From Lepidostoma basale (taxonomy: Eukaryota > Arthropoda > Insecta > Trichoptera > Lepidostomatidae), in NCBI GenBank assembly GCA_022606425.2, contig JAHDVF020000595.1, positions 1-64,000 on the forward strand: a stretch of DNA of 64,000 nt. The letters run 5' to 3'. Of the stretch, positions 31,531 to 44,100 are shown one piece after another (within the stretch, counting starts at the first letter, position 1; each line of letters begins with the position of its first letter). The notes beneath the pieces were generated by a model. The model did not search any database. It saw nothing but the letters and a program-made list of their open reading frames with translations, and was not told where the DNA came from. The position numbers and the translations under genes are program-made.

Positions 31531-31912
31531 CATCTTATCATAATATAAATAATAAGTTGAAAAATAAGAGTTAGTTAGTTATGTTATATAATAAAATTGA
31601 AAATATTTAATCTCAAGAATAGAGTGGTTTTGAAAATGTGTATTTAGTATATTTTTGTGTCTACTTAAGCATACTAATCGCGTAAAACTCGCTAAGATTG
31701 ATGGATATATTTTTAGTTCTGACCAGAGTTACTGATTTCTGAACACCGTGTGTACAAGTACTCTCGATACTGCGCGAAGTGGTGTATGATTTAACAATTT
31801 CTACATTTTTGCAGTACGTATCGAGATACCAGCCATAGCAGTGCCATCAACTACATCACGTGTTATGTGTGCAAACATAATATTTGTCGCCTAGAAACAG
31901 TAGTCAGCGAAG
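31531..31912 (+). promoter_or_regulatory. Region upstream of the first MBOAT gene, probable 5' UTR
   Basis: No repeat is recognised from about 31560 to 31912. A splice-acceptor-like TTTTTGCAG ends at 31814, so the start codon may lie in an exon beginning at 31815, with the promoter further upstream. I could not identify a TATA box or initiator. Confidence 0.35.
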
Positions 31913-32139
31913 ATGCCCATCTGTGATTATGATTCAGGACTCAATAACAACAGCGTTCTGACGCTGTGCATGTTCGCTTTCACGTTTTACCACAGGACCT
32001 TATCAAGTTCCGAAGTGAAGAAATGGGTGGCCACCCTTACAGGGTTGGCTATTATGGCGTACGTGATGTGGGAACACGCCTGGCATCATTTCTTTGTGGT
32101 CACTACGGGAATATGGTTAATCAAATACGTCGGATGGAG
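31913..32139 (+). CDS. MBOAT7: MBOAT7-like gene 1, coding exon 1
   Basis: Starts at ATG in the context GCGAAGATGC and encodes residues 1-75 plus two bases of codon 76. Two hydrophobic spans surround VKKWVATLTGLAIM, which aligns with the N-terminal membrane segments of MBOAT7. The donor is GGAG|GTAAGT. Confidence 0.85.
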
Positions 32140-35100
32140 GTAAGTTTTATAAACTAATTAATTAATTTATTTATTTATTTGGGATAACAAACAGTAATCA
32201 CAGTACAAAAATTAATCACATAGAAACAAAACGAGTATAAAAGATAAGAAGAGTTAACAGTACATAAAAGTGAATCGAAATTAAAGTTAAACTAGATTCA
32301 AACAAGTGAATTACAATATAATTTACGAATTATTTAAATGAATTGAAAAACTTTATTTATTTGGAGAACCTAGTGGAATTCCACAATGACGAAATTTTAT
32401 GAATAAACACACTGTTTTAAAAAATATATATTTTGAGTTTATTTTTCTTTAGTTAATTTATTAAAAAAATATATAAATATTTAAGGCGTAATAATACTGC
32501 GGAAATCCATAAATAAACGATGTTTCTTCTACTTATGATTTTTTTATCTCGACATGTTTCGAAAGTTTTAACACCAGATAAAAAATGCAGAAGTAGAAAA
32601 AACATATTTTTTATGGATTTCCACAGTGTTATTAGTCTTAAGTGTTTTTTTTTTTTTTTAATTAATAAATAAGCCCAATAAGTAACGAAAATGAAATATT
32701 GAATTAATAGTTTGTGCACATACTTATGATAATAATATAATTTTTTTTTTTTCAATTTTGTGTTTATTTTTTAGACATATGTCGAAGGTTTTACACTTTC
32801 GTAATCGAAAGAATAACAAAAACCAAGCAACGTATTTCAAACAAAATACAAGAACCTAAGTACACACGAAACATATGCTATTTAAAATTAGTATCAGGGA
32901 CATAACATTAACATTAGGTCCATGAGTAAATAGTTAATGTTTTAAAAGGAAAATTTAGGTCGAAGGTGATTTAAATATTAACAATAGCTATTGATATAGC
33001 AAGGGAACTGTTGACATTTGAATACAAAAAGTAAATTGCCTATATATATAAACCACTTTATTTGAGTAATAGGGCCAACCGGTTTCAGTATGTAGTGGTA
33101 TTCCTCAGGGCTATACACAATGTGTATACGTATAGCCCGCGAGGAAGATCGCTACAATGTGAAACCGGTTAGCGATACTAACTCAAATAAAGTCGTTTAT
33201 ACTAAGTAAAAATTATTTTTAAATATGTCAGTAATGACTTCGTATCAAATAAACAAATCGTCATTATGGAATTCCATAGTGTTAACTGCATACGTTTACT
33301 AAAATAACTAATTAATTTGCGATGCCGTTTCCCCGAAGGGGTAGGTAGAAATAATGGACCGCCACACTTTTCTTTATTTTCTTTCATGTCATGCATGCAC
33401 GCACGCCATCCGTATTTTTTTGGTTTTTAAAAAAATAATATAACTGATTTTTTAAACATTGTTATAATGAAAGAAAAGTGTGACGATTCTTTCTGCCTAC
33501 CTTTTCGGTTGAGATTGACGCCACTCTGCAACGACAACCTTCTTGAAAGGATGGCAACAGCTATGACTATCACATCAAAGGTCCAGATTCGATTTCTGGC
33601 AATGACAGTGTGATTCTCACATTTACTTTAGTTTGGTGAACAATTTACGTCAGAGTAAAGTGTAATAGATTAGCCAGTTAGATTATCACATGTCAAGAGA
33701 ATCAATATTACGAAGGCAAAGTAGGTGGACCGCTTCATTTCTCTTTCCTGACATACATTTAGGGCATAGGTTTTTAAAGTGGGCCCCCTGGCTCTACAGG
33801 GGGCCTTGGAAGGATTGGATATTTATATTAATATCTGTCTATAATTTCTTCTATAATATTCATCATCGCTTTGTGTAGTAGATTCGAATATGAATAAATT
33901 TTGAAAAATATTGTATTTTTACAATACAGTAGTACAACAAAAAATCCGGTCAAAAGTAAAAAAAAATACGTCCTGTTAATATTATGACATGCTCAAATAC
34001 AAGTGTCGCCGCGTGTATACAATTTTTAGCGGCCATGATAATCACGTCATACATCTAGCACTAGAATTTGAGACATAATGCCGAGGATGGAAGTGAAGAT
34101 AGCGAAGAAGAAGACAAAAAACACTGACAAAAATGAAGTTATCAGTGGAAAGATCACATCTCGACGATCTAACATTTATTGACTATTCGTCAGATAACGA
34201 AATTCAACTATATTATACGCATTTTCGTAATTTTAGAGAGTTGATTATAAAAAAAAACAGCAAACTTCCAAAGTGCAAACAAAACTTGATTCCTTTTTCA
34301 AAGCAGGATTACCGAAAGCAAACGCGACGATATCAATCAGTAACGTCACTTCACGACGAGTATCCAAAGGCAATAAATAGAATTTTGTTTGAATTTTCTC
34401 TATACTCATATTTGATGCTAGGCGAAATATGTCTTCTTCTGTTTCTTCTTTAAGACCATTGGTCTGTTCCTGTAGTCAGGTTGGCCTCTCTTGGGAGGTT
34501 GACTCCCAGCTATCCCTCCATGTCTTCCGGGGGGCCGGTAGCCAACAGGAATCGACCTTCGTGGCCGAGTGGTAAGTGCATTGACTGCCACCCCGAAGGT
34601 TCCGGTTTCGATTCCCGGCGAGGGCAGTGTGATTGTCATACTGTCTCTGGTTTGGTGTAGAATTTACGTGGCAATAAAATGGCGATAGATTTTCTACCTA
34701 TCGCATGTCACGAGAATCACTATGATAGCTATAATATCCTTTACATCGATTTGGCTCATGCTGTCATGATGTAAAGAGCGATTCACCGAAATAATAATAA
34801 TAATAATAATAATCTGATGCGCTACAACATGTGGGATTCTGGAAGTATCCATCCTCTGCACGAGCGCATTCCAGTATCTTTTACATTGTAGCCCCGTATC
34901 TTATGATATCTTCCACCTTGCAGATTTCGCGGATAGCCGTGTTCCTCACCCTATCTCGAAGAGTCTTTCGTGCTATCATCCTCAGCGTACACATCTCTGC
35001 TACCGCACTTTAGCCTTCGTTCTTGTGGTATCCGTTCTGGGTCAGTATAGGCCTAACGCAGGTTTTGTACATTCTGACCTTACTGTCTGTTCTCATATAT

Positions 35101-38100
35101 AATACATATTCTTCTATATGGTCTCCTTGAGACAACCCGATACCGCCAAAGCTTTCTTGACTTCTCATTCATATAAAATATGATATAACTTCTAGAAAAT
35201 ATATTTGTGTTGTATTGTATTCTTCTACCGATCCTTATGTATGGAAGCGAAGCGTGGAACTGGCAAAAACTGGAAAGTAGAATAAATGCAGTAGAAATGA
35301 GATCTCTTAGTTGAATGTGTGAATACTCTGTGCATGATAGAGTGTCGAATGAAAATATAAGAAGGGAATGCGGTGCGAATGATGGTGTTATGAACATAAT
35401 AATGAAAGGATAGTTAAGATGGTTTGGACATATGGAAAGAAAGAATGAAGAAAGAATGGTGAAAAAATTATACGTTAACGATGTAAATGAAACCAGAACA
35501 GGGGAAAGACCGAGGAAAACGTGGCACGATCAAATAAATCAAATATTGAATGTCGGCTGTGTGAGGAGTCAGAGAAATCGACACGATGTATGAATGTTGA
35601 GGAATCGAGAGAAATATGCCAGGAAAGACGGCGTGATGGTTAGTTAGTTAGTTAGTTTAATGTAAGCAAATTAATCAACTAATAAAATGAGAAAACTATT
35701 CGAATTTGAAAAATTCGACGAGCGTGCACATTACGATGAGAGAAAGCTCGTCGAAAGCATGTCAGGATAAAGCATTATGGTAGCCCATCTTCTCTGCCTA
35801 CCCCTCCGGAGAAACGGCGTGATGGTTAGTTAGATTATTTTTATGATGTCTACTTTGGATAACGATTGATTTCTAGTTGTTTTTTTATATACAACAGGTC
35901 GTTTAAACCCAATTACGGTATACAATTTGTATTTAGCTATTATATTTATTCTCATGACATGTGATAGGTAGCTAATCTTTCGCCATTTTATTGTCACGTG
36001 AATTCTGCACCAGACTAAATATAGTGTGAAAATCATATTGCCAATCGAACCCGGGACCCACGGTGTGGCAATCATAGCTCTTGCCACTCTGCCACGAAGG
36101 TCATCAAAAGTTGTTGTAATATTGTTAAGATAATCAAATGATTTTACTGAAATTTCTTGATGGATGTTCATTTTAAATAATAATTAAATAAAACGATGTT
36201 TTTTAACTACTTCCACTTTTGTCTTTATTTAGACAGCGACCGGTTTCGCCAGGCTCGTTGGCATCAGACCAGTCTGTCGATGCCAGCGAGTCTGGCAAAA
36301 CCGGTCGCTGTCGAAATAAAGACAAAAGTGAAAGTAGTTAAAAAAACATCGTTTTATTTAATTATTATGTAATATTGTTCCGACTTCCGAGTGAAGCATG
36401 GAACTGGCAAAAGAAGGATGAAAGTAGAATTAATGCATTAGAAATGAGATCTCTAAGACAAATGTGCGACAAATCTGTATATGATAGAGTAACAAATGCA
36501 AGTATAAGAAGTGAATGTGTAGCGAATGAAAGTGTTAAGAACAAAATAAGGAAAGGATCATTAAGATGGTTTGGACACATGGAAAGAATGAGTGAAGACA
36601 GAATTGTAAAGAAGGTATATGTAAACGGCGTGAACGGAGCTAGCAATAGAGGAAGGCCGAGGAAAACGTGGCACGATCAAATCAATCAAATATTGAATGT
36701 CGGTCACGTGAGGGGTCGGAAAAATCGACGTGCGTGCATGACAAGATGTATGTAAGTGAGAGAAGTATGTCAGGACAGAACAGTGTGGCGTTCCATTCTT
36801 TCTGCCTACCCCTCCGGGGAGACGGCGTGATGGTAAGTTAGTTTTAGTTAGTTGTTAATTTTATTTTTTTCTTTCTAGAAAATGTCATCTGGCAACACTG
36901 ACTTATTTATTCGCGTATATTTTCATCTTCCGCCTTCACGAATCCACTATAAGATACCACCACAGAATAGACGTGAACCTTCAACAGATGCTTATTATCC
37001 TAAAGCTAATCTCAGTTGCTTACGATATCCACCTCTCTAACAGAGGAAAAAAAAAGTCTGAAAATATCGATGATTTTTCAAGCTATGCCGAAGAGGAACC
37101 ATTAGACCCAAGTTTCATGGACTTATTTCACTATACGTTTTCATATGCTGGTTTAGTAGTTGGTGAGTATTTTAAAATTCTATATTTCTTTTTATTTTAT
37201 TAACTGTATGGTATATTTTACTTATTGATATAAAATACACGGGCAAAAGGTGGATATGATAAGGTTTGCTGACGATATTGCTATGGTTGCTGAAAGTGAA
37301 GAAGAACTGCAAGAGGCCTTAATGCAAAGCATTCTTCAAAATAACTTCAACAGGATGATAAATAAAGACAAAACAAAGCTGCTGACTGTAGACCGAACGC
37401 AACATCAGATGAGAGTAGTGATGTCAGGAGTTCCACTAAAGAACACCAAGGAGTTTGTCTACCTCGTGAACAAAATAACATGGGATGGCCGGTCTAAGAG
37501 CGAGGTCGACAGCCGTATACATCAGGCTAGGCTTACATTTAATAAAAGGTCGAAAATAATAGAATCAAATAATAAAGACCTAAAACCGAGGATACTCCTC
37601 ATGTATGTATGGAGTATCTTGATGAACGGCTGCGAGACATGGTGCCTATCCGAAAGAGATAAACGGAGACTAGAGGCTTTTGAGATGTGGTCCTATAGAA
37701 AACTATTAGAAATTTCATGGAGAGACCACATCACGAATGAGGAGGTTCTTCAAAGAATCGAAGGAGGAAGGCACCTGCTCATGACCTTGTCTGAAAGGCG
37801 TACAAGATGGATCGGCCATGTAATACGACAAGAAGGCCTCTTGCATGCCATAATGGAGGGTATTGCCGAGGGGACAAACTCTAGGGGACGCCCACGCCGA
37901 GAGTACCTGGAGGACCTGTTGGTGGACGTGCGCTGCTCATCATATGCAGATTTCAAACGAGCCGCACAAGACAGGGAATAATGGAAGAGAAGAATATAAG
38001 ATCCCAGGATTGAAACTTTCTTACTAATAAAATAATAAATAAACACTGTAAATTAAACCACGATATGGTTATAGATGAACCGGTTGGAAGCGTTCGAGAT

Positions 38101-41100
38101 GTGGATACACCGCAGAATGCTCCGTATACCGTGGATCGATAGGGTCAGTAATGCAGACGTACTACAGAAAGCCAGAGCTAATAGAGAGCTGTTGTCGAGT
38201 GTGAAAATTAGAATGGTCTCATATTTGGGTCATGTGCAAAGGGGAGAAAAATAACACCTCCTTCGACTGATATTAATGGGTAAAGTGGAGTTGGTAGAAG
38301 GCATCTGTCCTGGCTGCGGAACAACAAAGAGTGGACAGGAATAACGAGAGTTCAGAAGCTGTTCCAAGAAGCGCATTCGCCATTGTTGTAGCGATCGCCA
38401 ACGTTTGTGGGACCTGACACGGCACCGAAAGACGAGGAAGTCTAAATGGTTCTTTGGAGCTATATTGAATATTGCTAATGTTAAAATGAGCTAAAAATAA
38501 CATATCGTCACCCCAGAGCAATAGTGAGATAAACCAGTGCCATCTTGACATTATAACTGGGTCCAATTTGAGTCCCATAGGCCCTAGGAGACTCAAATAA
38601 GTGCAAGGCCTCCACCAAGTCAAACCATAAACAATATCAAAGGAACATTACGGCTTGTTGTCAAGATGGCACTGGTTTATCTCACTGTTGCTCTGGGGTG
38701 ACGATATGTGTATATTAATACCACAAGGGTGTAGAAAATATCAATTTTATGTTTAAAAATAAATAAAAAACTATGGAAATAGAGTTTTCTATTAATTTCG
38801 CATGTTAAAATAGTTTTATTTTTTTAAGTTTATATTTTTGGTTGTTATAAATTTATTTTTATTTCGTTTAGGTCCACTTATTCGATACAGAACGTACCAA
38901 GACTACCTCCATCTGCCGTTCGCCAAGAGTGCAAAGCCACATGATCTGCTGAGAAATAGACTGATGCACGTATGCATTTGGGTCGTTGGATGCAAGACGA
39001 TCAGTTACTGTTACCCTGTCGAGGTATTGTACTAAATAATTTAATGTATATTTCAATTATTCAACTTATTAAACGCTAAGGCATTAACATTGTGGAATTC
39101 CATAGTACGAGTAATATACTTAGGAAATTAAAAATAGCTTTGTTTAATCCACTAACTATTAAAAAATATATTAAAAAACACGACATGTTTTGGAGGATAC
39201 CTCCATCTTCAGGTATAAAAATACTAGTATAATAAAAACTAAACAAATAAAGACTAATATAAAAACGCAATTAAAATTCGATAAAATAATTCAAATTTAG
39301 TGCTGAATACAAATAGCCCAGGTTAATTTTTAAATTTAAATTATTGTATCGAATTTTAAATGCGTTTTTATATTGGTTTTTCTTTGTTTAGTTTTTATTA
39401 TATTTTTACACCTGAAGATGGAGGTATTTTTAATACTTTTTTAATAGTAAGTGGATTAAACAAAGTTATTTTTAATTTCATAAGTATGTTTAAATTATTG
39501 TACTAATTAATAAGTTGTTGTTAGTTGGACGATCCGGAATTTTGTGTTTATTTAATTTACATTACACGTATCCACCGTTCTTTTAAATAACTGTAATTAG
39601 GCACTTAAAACAATCCAATTCCAGCAAAATTTTAAAAATGTTATCAAATTTTGAATTTTAAATTTAATTAAATATAATTTATTACTCCACGTATCCACGT
39701 ATCCACGTGTGCACCATCTAAAAGAACACTATGTGTTATATTATTTTTATTTTGTTATTTTTTAATATCATTCAATTTTATATTATTTATATTATCGAGG
39801 TGTGCGCGGAAGATGCCTATTGGTGAGATGAGGTTCGCAACCCATCACACCGCGTCTCCCGCGGGGGCGAAATGAGAAGGATGGAGTGCCGCATCGGTTA
39901 AAGTGTGGCAGTCCATTCATTCTGCCTACCCCTTCGGGGAGACGGCGTGATGGTTAGTTAGTTAGTTAGTTAGGTACATATCAGCTAAACATTTTTCCTT
40001 AGATATTTTATCTTCATTGTTTTTTTTCACATTCTTCTAAGTCATCTCATTTCCACGGCATTTATCCTACTTTTATACTTCTTCTGCCAACTACAGCTTT
40101 CACTTCATAAGGGGCACTAGAACTCCATTGTGCACTGCCATATTTTTATTTTGTCGGTATATTTGTTTGATATAAATATAATAAATATATACATGTATAT
40201 AATGTATGACTTATCTAATGGAACCGGTTTTAGAGAGGAAAAAAGATTATTTAATAAACAATTTTAATAACATTGATTGGCCATTTCAAAGATTAATGAT
40301 AGGAATGTTTTATTACGTGACATTTTAATGTATTTTTATTGTGGCAATAAACAAAATGTTGTTAAAACTGGGTTTCTACTAGTCATGCAAATTTAAAAAA
40401 AATAAAACTCGCATTTTTTCCAGTACATACTAACAGACGAATTCCGCAGGCGCCATTTTCTGTTTAAAAACTTTTTCAACTTCATGCAACTGGCGAAATT
40501 CAAAATGTGGATGACCAGCGGATTGTATATGGCTCAGTGCATAAGCGGAGTCCTCGGGATTGGAGCATACCCAACATCATTGAAGTCTGTGAGCACTCAT
40601 GGACCAACTGCAGACTACAGTCACTTGAAAAACATGTGAGTCGATCAATTAATAAAATAAATCAATCAAATAGAGTAGAACTCCAATTATCAGAATCATT
40701 CAAATGCAGTAGAACCCCAATTATCTGAATCAATCAAATACAGTAGAACCCCAATTATCCCAATCAATCAAATACAGTAGAACCCCAATTATTCGAATAA
40801 ATTAAATACAGTAGAACTCCAATTATTCGCACCAATCAAACACAGTAGAACTCCAATTATCCGAATCAATCAAATACAGTAGAACCCCAATTGTCCGAAT
40901 CAATCAAATACAGTAGAACTCCAATTATCCGGATCAATCAAATACAGTAGAACCCCAATTATCCGAATCAATTGGGACCGGACCCAATTTGGATATTTGG
41001 ATTTTTTCTGAAAAAAGGGTCTATTTTAATTCAATTTTATTTATTTATTTTGTAAACAAACAGTAGTACAATATTTTATTTTCAGACCACGGCGTAAATT

Positions 41101-44100
41101 ATAACCATCTTTCTTATCAATAATGACCCTTTACAACCAAGTTATCTACCATCATTCAGTCCTTTATCCCTCCCGCAATCAATGTGGATAAAAAAAATCC
41201 TCCCCGATAGCCCACTACGTACTCCACCAAACAAAATGGTCTCACGCAGGATGCTATCTCCTACCACAACTCCATCATCCCCTCGGGAACAGACATTTTT
41301 TATAAATACAATCCCAAATCTAACTGGTATTCCATTTCTTGACAATAATGTAAGACTTTATCATAAACCCTAAATCCCCCCTCGCCCTCTTTCGGAGGGA
41401 CACTCCGGGCCATACATTTAGCCCCATCATAAAACAACTACAAAATCACATTCCAACAATGTTTCCTACAGACGTAAGAGGAATAGCCATTAGAGCTTGT
41501 GGTGGAATCGATTTACACACGTGAAGAATTAATTAATCCTGGTCACGGCACCAAATGTGGTGGTTCGTCCTGTCCATGAGGAACCTAGCCTTCATCCTTC
41601 CTGGTCATCATCACTGTGATGACCCGTCCTGGTCACGGCACCAAATATGGTGAATCGCCCTATCCACGACACCAAATGTGGTGGAATGAGCTGTCCATGA
41701 GGACACCTAACTGTGATGGGATCGCCTCCCACCCTTCCAAGTTATCATCAACTACTATGGTAGTTCCATCCTGGTCACGGCACCAAATGTGATGGATTGA
41801 GCTTTCCCCGAGGAACCTAAGCAGAATCCCTCCTAACCTTCCTCCGCGAATGGTGGAGCTTCCTCCAGTCATTCCTTCTTCATCCACCTGTATGGAGCTT
41901 ACGGGTGTTTTACCTTACGCGAGTTGGCCTTCGTGATCGTCTAGAAATAATACCGTATGACCCTTCGTTATGACCGATGTAATCCAAGCCCTTTTATTTG
42001 GCGAATACTGATAATTTCATTCTAAAGCTAATCATTCCTAACCCTTCCGAATATTTTAAGCAATCCTGACAAACCCACGTGTAATCAAGTTATATGTCAC
42101 TCAATATTTCCTAGGGACAGGTAAACCAAACAACCTAAAATATCTCTAAGTTTACAAAATATAAATTCAAAATATTATTTCTAGAAAATGTGGTAGCCCT
42201 GAAATGAATGTTTACAAATAATATGAAATAAGAGCGAACCTGAAATAAAATTCGTACAGTTGTTTAAATCCGAACGTAACGAAATAATAATGCAATGAAG
42301 AACAGTTTCCTGAAAGGTACAAATTATATAACAATACAATGTCAAAATATAATATATTAAGTATACGAGTATAAGGATTTGTGGGAATTGGGATATGATA
42401 GTGTTAGTATCGCGTTGACCCAGATCTTTCGTCAATCTGGTGATTTTTCTCCACTGCTCCACAGCAGGATCGTCTGGTAACCAGACGACCTACTTCCCAA
42501 CCCTTAATCAGTGGACCTGGGGATTCAAACCCATGAACCTGGCCATCACCCTATTAGGGGTTTTCGAAGTTCGGTCCACTCACCTTCGAGACAACCTCCA
42601 CCAATAGACAGATAGCAGGGTCTTTCACCATACTACCTTATATTTCGTCTTTCGATGGGGTCCCGAAGTGCGCGATCCCAACCTCTCCTAGCTGTCTTCA
42701 TTCATCAGCAGTCGGTCCACTCACCCTCGAGACAACCTCCACCAATAGACAGATAGCAGGGTCTTTCACCATACTACCTTATATTTCGTCTTTCGGTGGG
42801 GTCCCGAAGCGCGCGATCCCAACCTCTCCTAACTGTCTTCATTCATCAGCAGTCAACCATATTTATGTAGCATAATTTGCATGAGTCGAAGTTTATATGT
42901 TTATTTATATAGAAGATGGCAAATTTTGTTAGAACGCTACATGTCCATAACTAAGATTTCAGTATTCGATGAGTTAGTGAATACCTGCTTCGGGCGCGAT
43001 GCGTTGGCCCGAGGGTTAGTGAGCTATATTACGTGCAGTATAGGAAAGGTATCGATATATTATATATATATATATATATATATAGGTATATATATTTAGG
43101 TACATGTATGTAATATGTAATCGTAAGCATAGTATAATCATGGAGTAAGCCGAACGCATACGTTCCAATTTCCTGAAATATAAATTCTTAATTCTAGACT
43201 TAGCTTTCCGTCGATCAGCTCTGGACACCGATTCTAATCTAGTATTTTTAACTCTGCATATGCCGCACCCTCGTACCACTTTAATCGTATACACAAAATA
43301 AATTGAAGTTCTTGGTAATCAGAACAAAAGACACAAACCGATTCAATACTAAATGCGACCTCTCGACGCTAGGTCTGAAAATTCACTGCCTCGAGCTACC
43401 TCTCTCCCTGGCCCACTACCCTTCCCCGCTCCCCGCGCCCCAAACCCATCCCCAAATCTTCCCCCTCGTCCCCCTCTGCTTCCCGCACCGCTACATCCAT
43501 CCCACTTGGTTAGGTGTTATATTTTCTAGCCATTTGAATTTATTTTCGTACATCTGAATTTACGTATCTCTCTCTACGATGGTTCAATACCATCACAAGC
43601 TGAACCTCTGTAAGCCAGAAGATCCAAGTTCCAAGTTGGTTCGAAAAAGGCGCTAAGAATCAATCAGAAAGAAGGTTTGGTGCGAGGAACAAAATTAATG
43701 GCGCTCTTAAAGTCATCACTCCAAATAGAAATAAATCCACTGAATCAAATATGTTAGTACATAGTGGAGTTATAGTGCCAACCCTTATGTATTTAAGTGA
43801 AGCTTAGAGCTGGCAAAATACAGATGAATGTATGGTAAATGCCGTGGAATTGAGATTACAAAGAAGAATATCCGGAAAAACAGTGTATGATATTATATTA
43901 CAACTACCTATCGCAGTCGCTACCTATCATAGAGAACAAGTCGCTAGACGCAAATGTCAGTGGATCGGTCACACTCTGAGACGGAACCCAGCCTGCATCG
44001 CTCAGGGTGCACTAGACTGGTCCCCTATGGGGGGAAAGAGAAAGCGACGCAGACCTAGAGCCACCTGGAGAAGAACCCTGCAGGACGAGGTTAAGGCGGC

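Larger units (their letters stand above)
32140..36878. other. Intron 1 of MBOAT gene 1 (4.7 kb)
   Basis: Filled with repeats: foldback arms at 32490-32640 and 33045-33200, an R1 scrap at 33320-33420, SINEs at 33531, 34553 and 35878, R4 and R1 fragments, and a perfect foldback at 36170-36368. 32140-32480 and 32640-33040 are AT-rich with nothing recognised. Confidence 0.8.
37163..38871. other. Intron 2 of MBOAT gene 1 (1.7 kb)
   Basis: Contains an R3 fragment (37250-37990), an R2 fragment (38060-38445) and an inverted repeat (38500-38708). The last 150 bp are AT-rich. Confidence 0.8.
39024..40423. other. Intron 3 of MBOAT gene 1 (1.4 kb)
   Basis: Contains a foldback (39100-39490), the composite repeat ending in an R1 terminus (39520-39976) and a short R1 fragment on the minus strand (40035-40145). 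Confidence 0.75.

Noticed and set aside
34133..34453. 106-codon ORF as an intronic host gene
   Set aside because: No recognised domain, no splice sites, and a neighbouring hAT-like terminus. Kept only as unassigned.
34553..34625. tRNA gene
   Set aside because: A and B boxes are present, but the sequence lacks a complete cloverleaf and continues into a SINE body repeated elsewhere. The same applies to 3379, 8340, 9240, 18242 and 27620.
37250..37981. Extra exon of MBOAT gene 1
   Set aside because: The frame is a retroelement RT/C-terminus with a FADD motif, and the flanking MBOAT exons join in phase without it.
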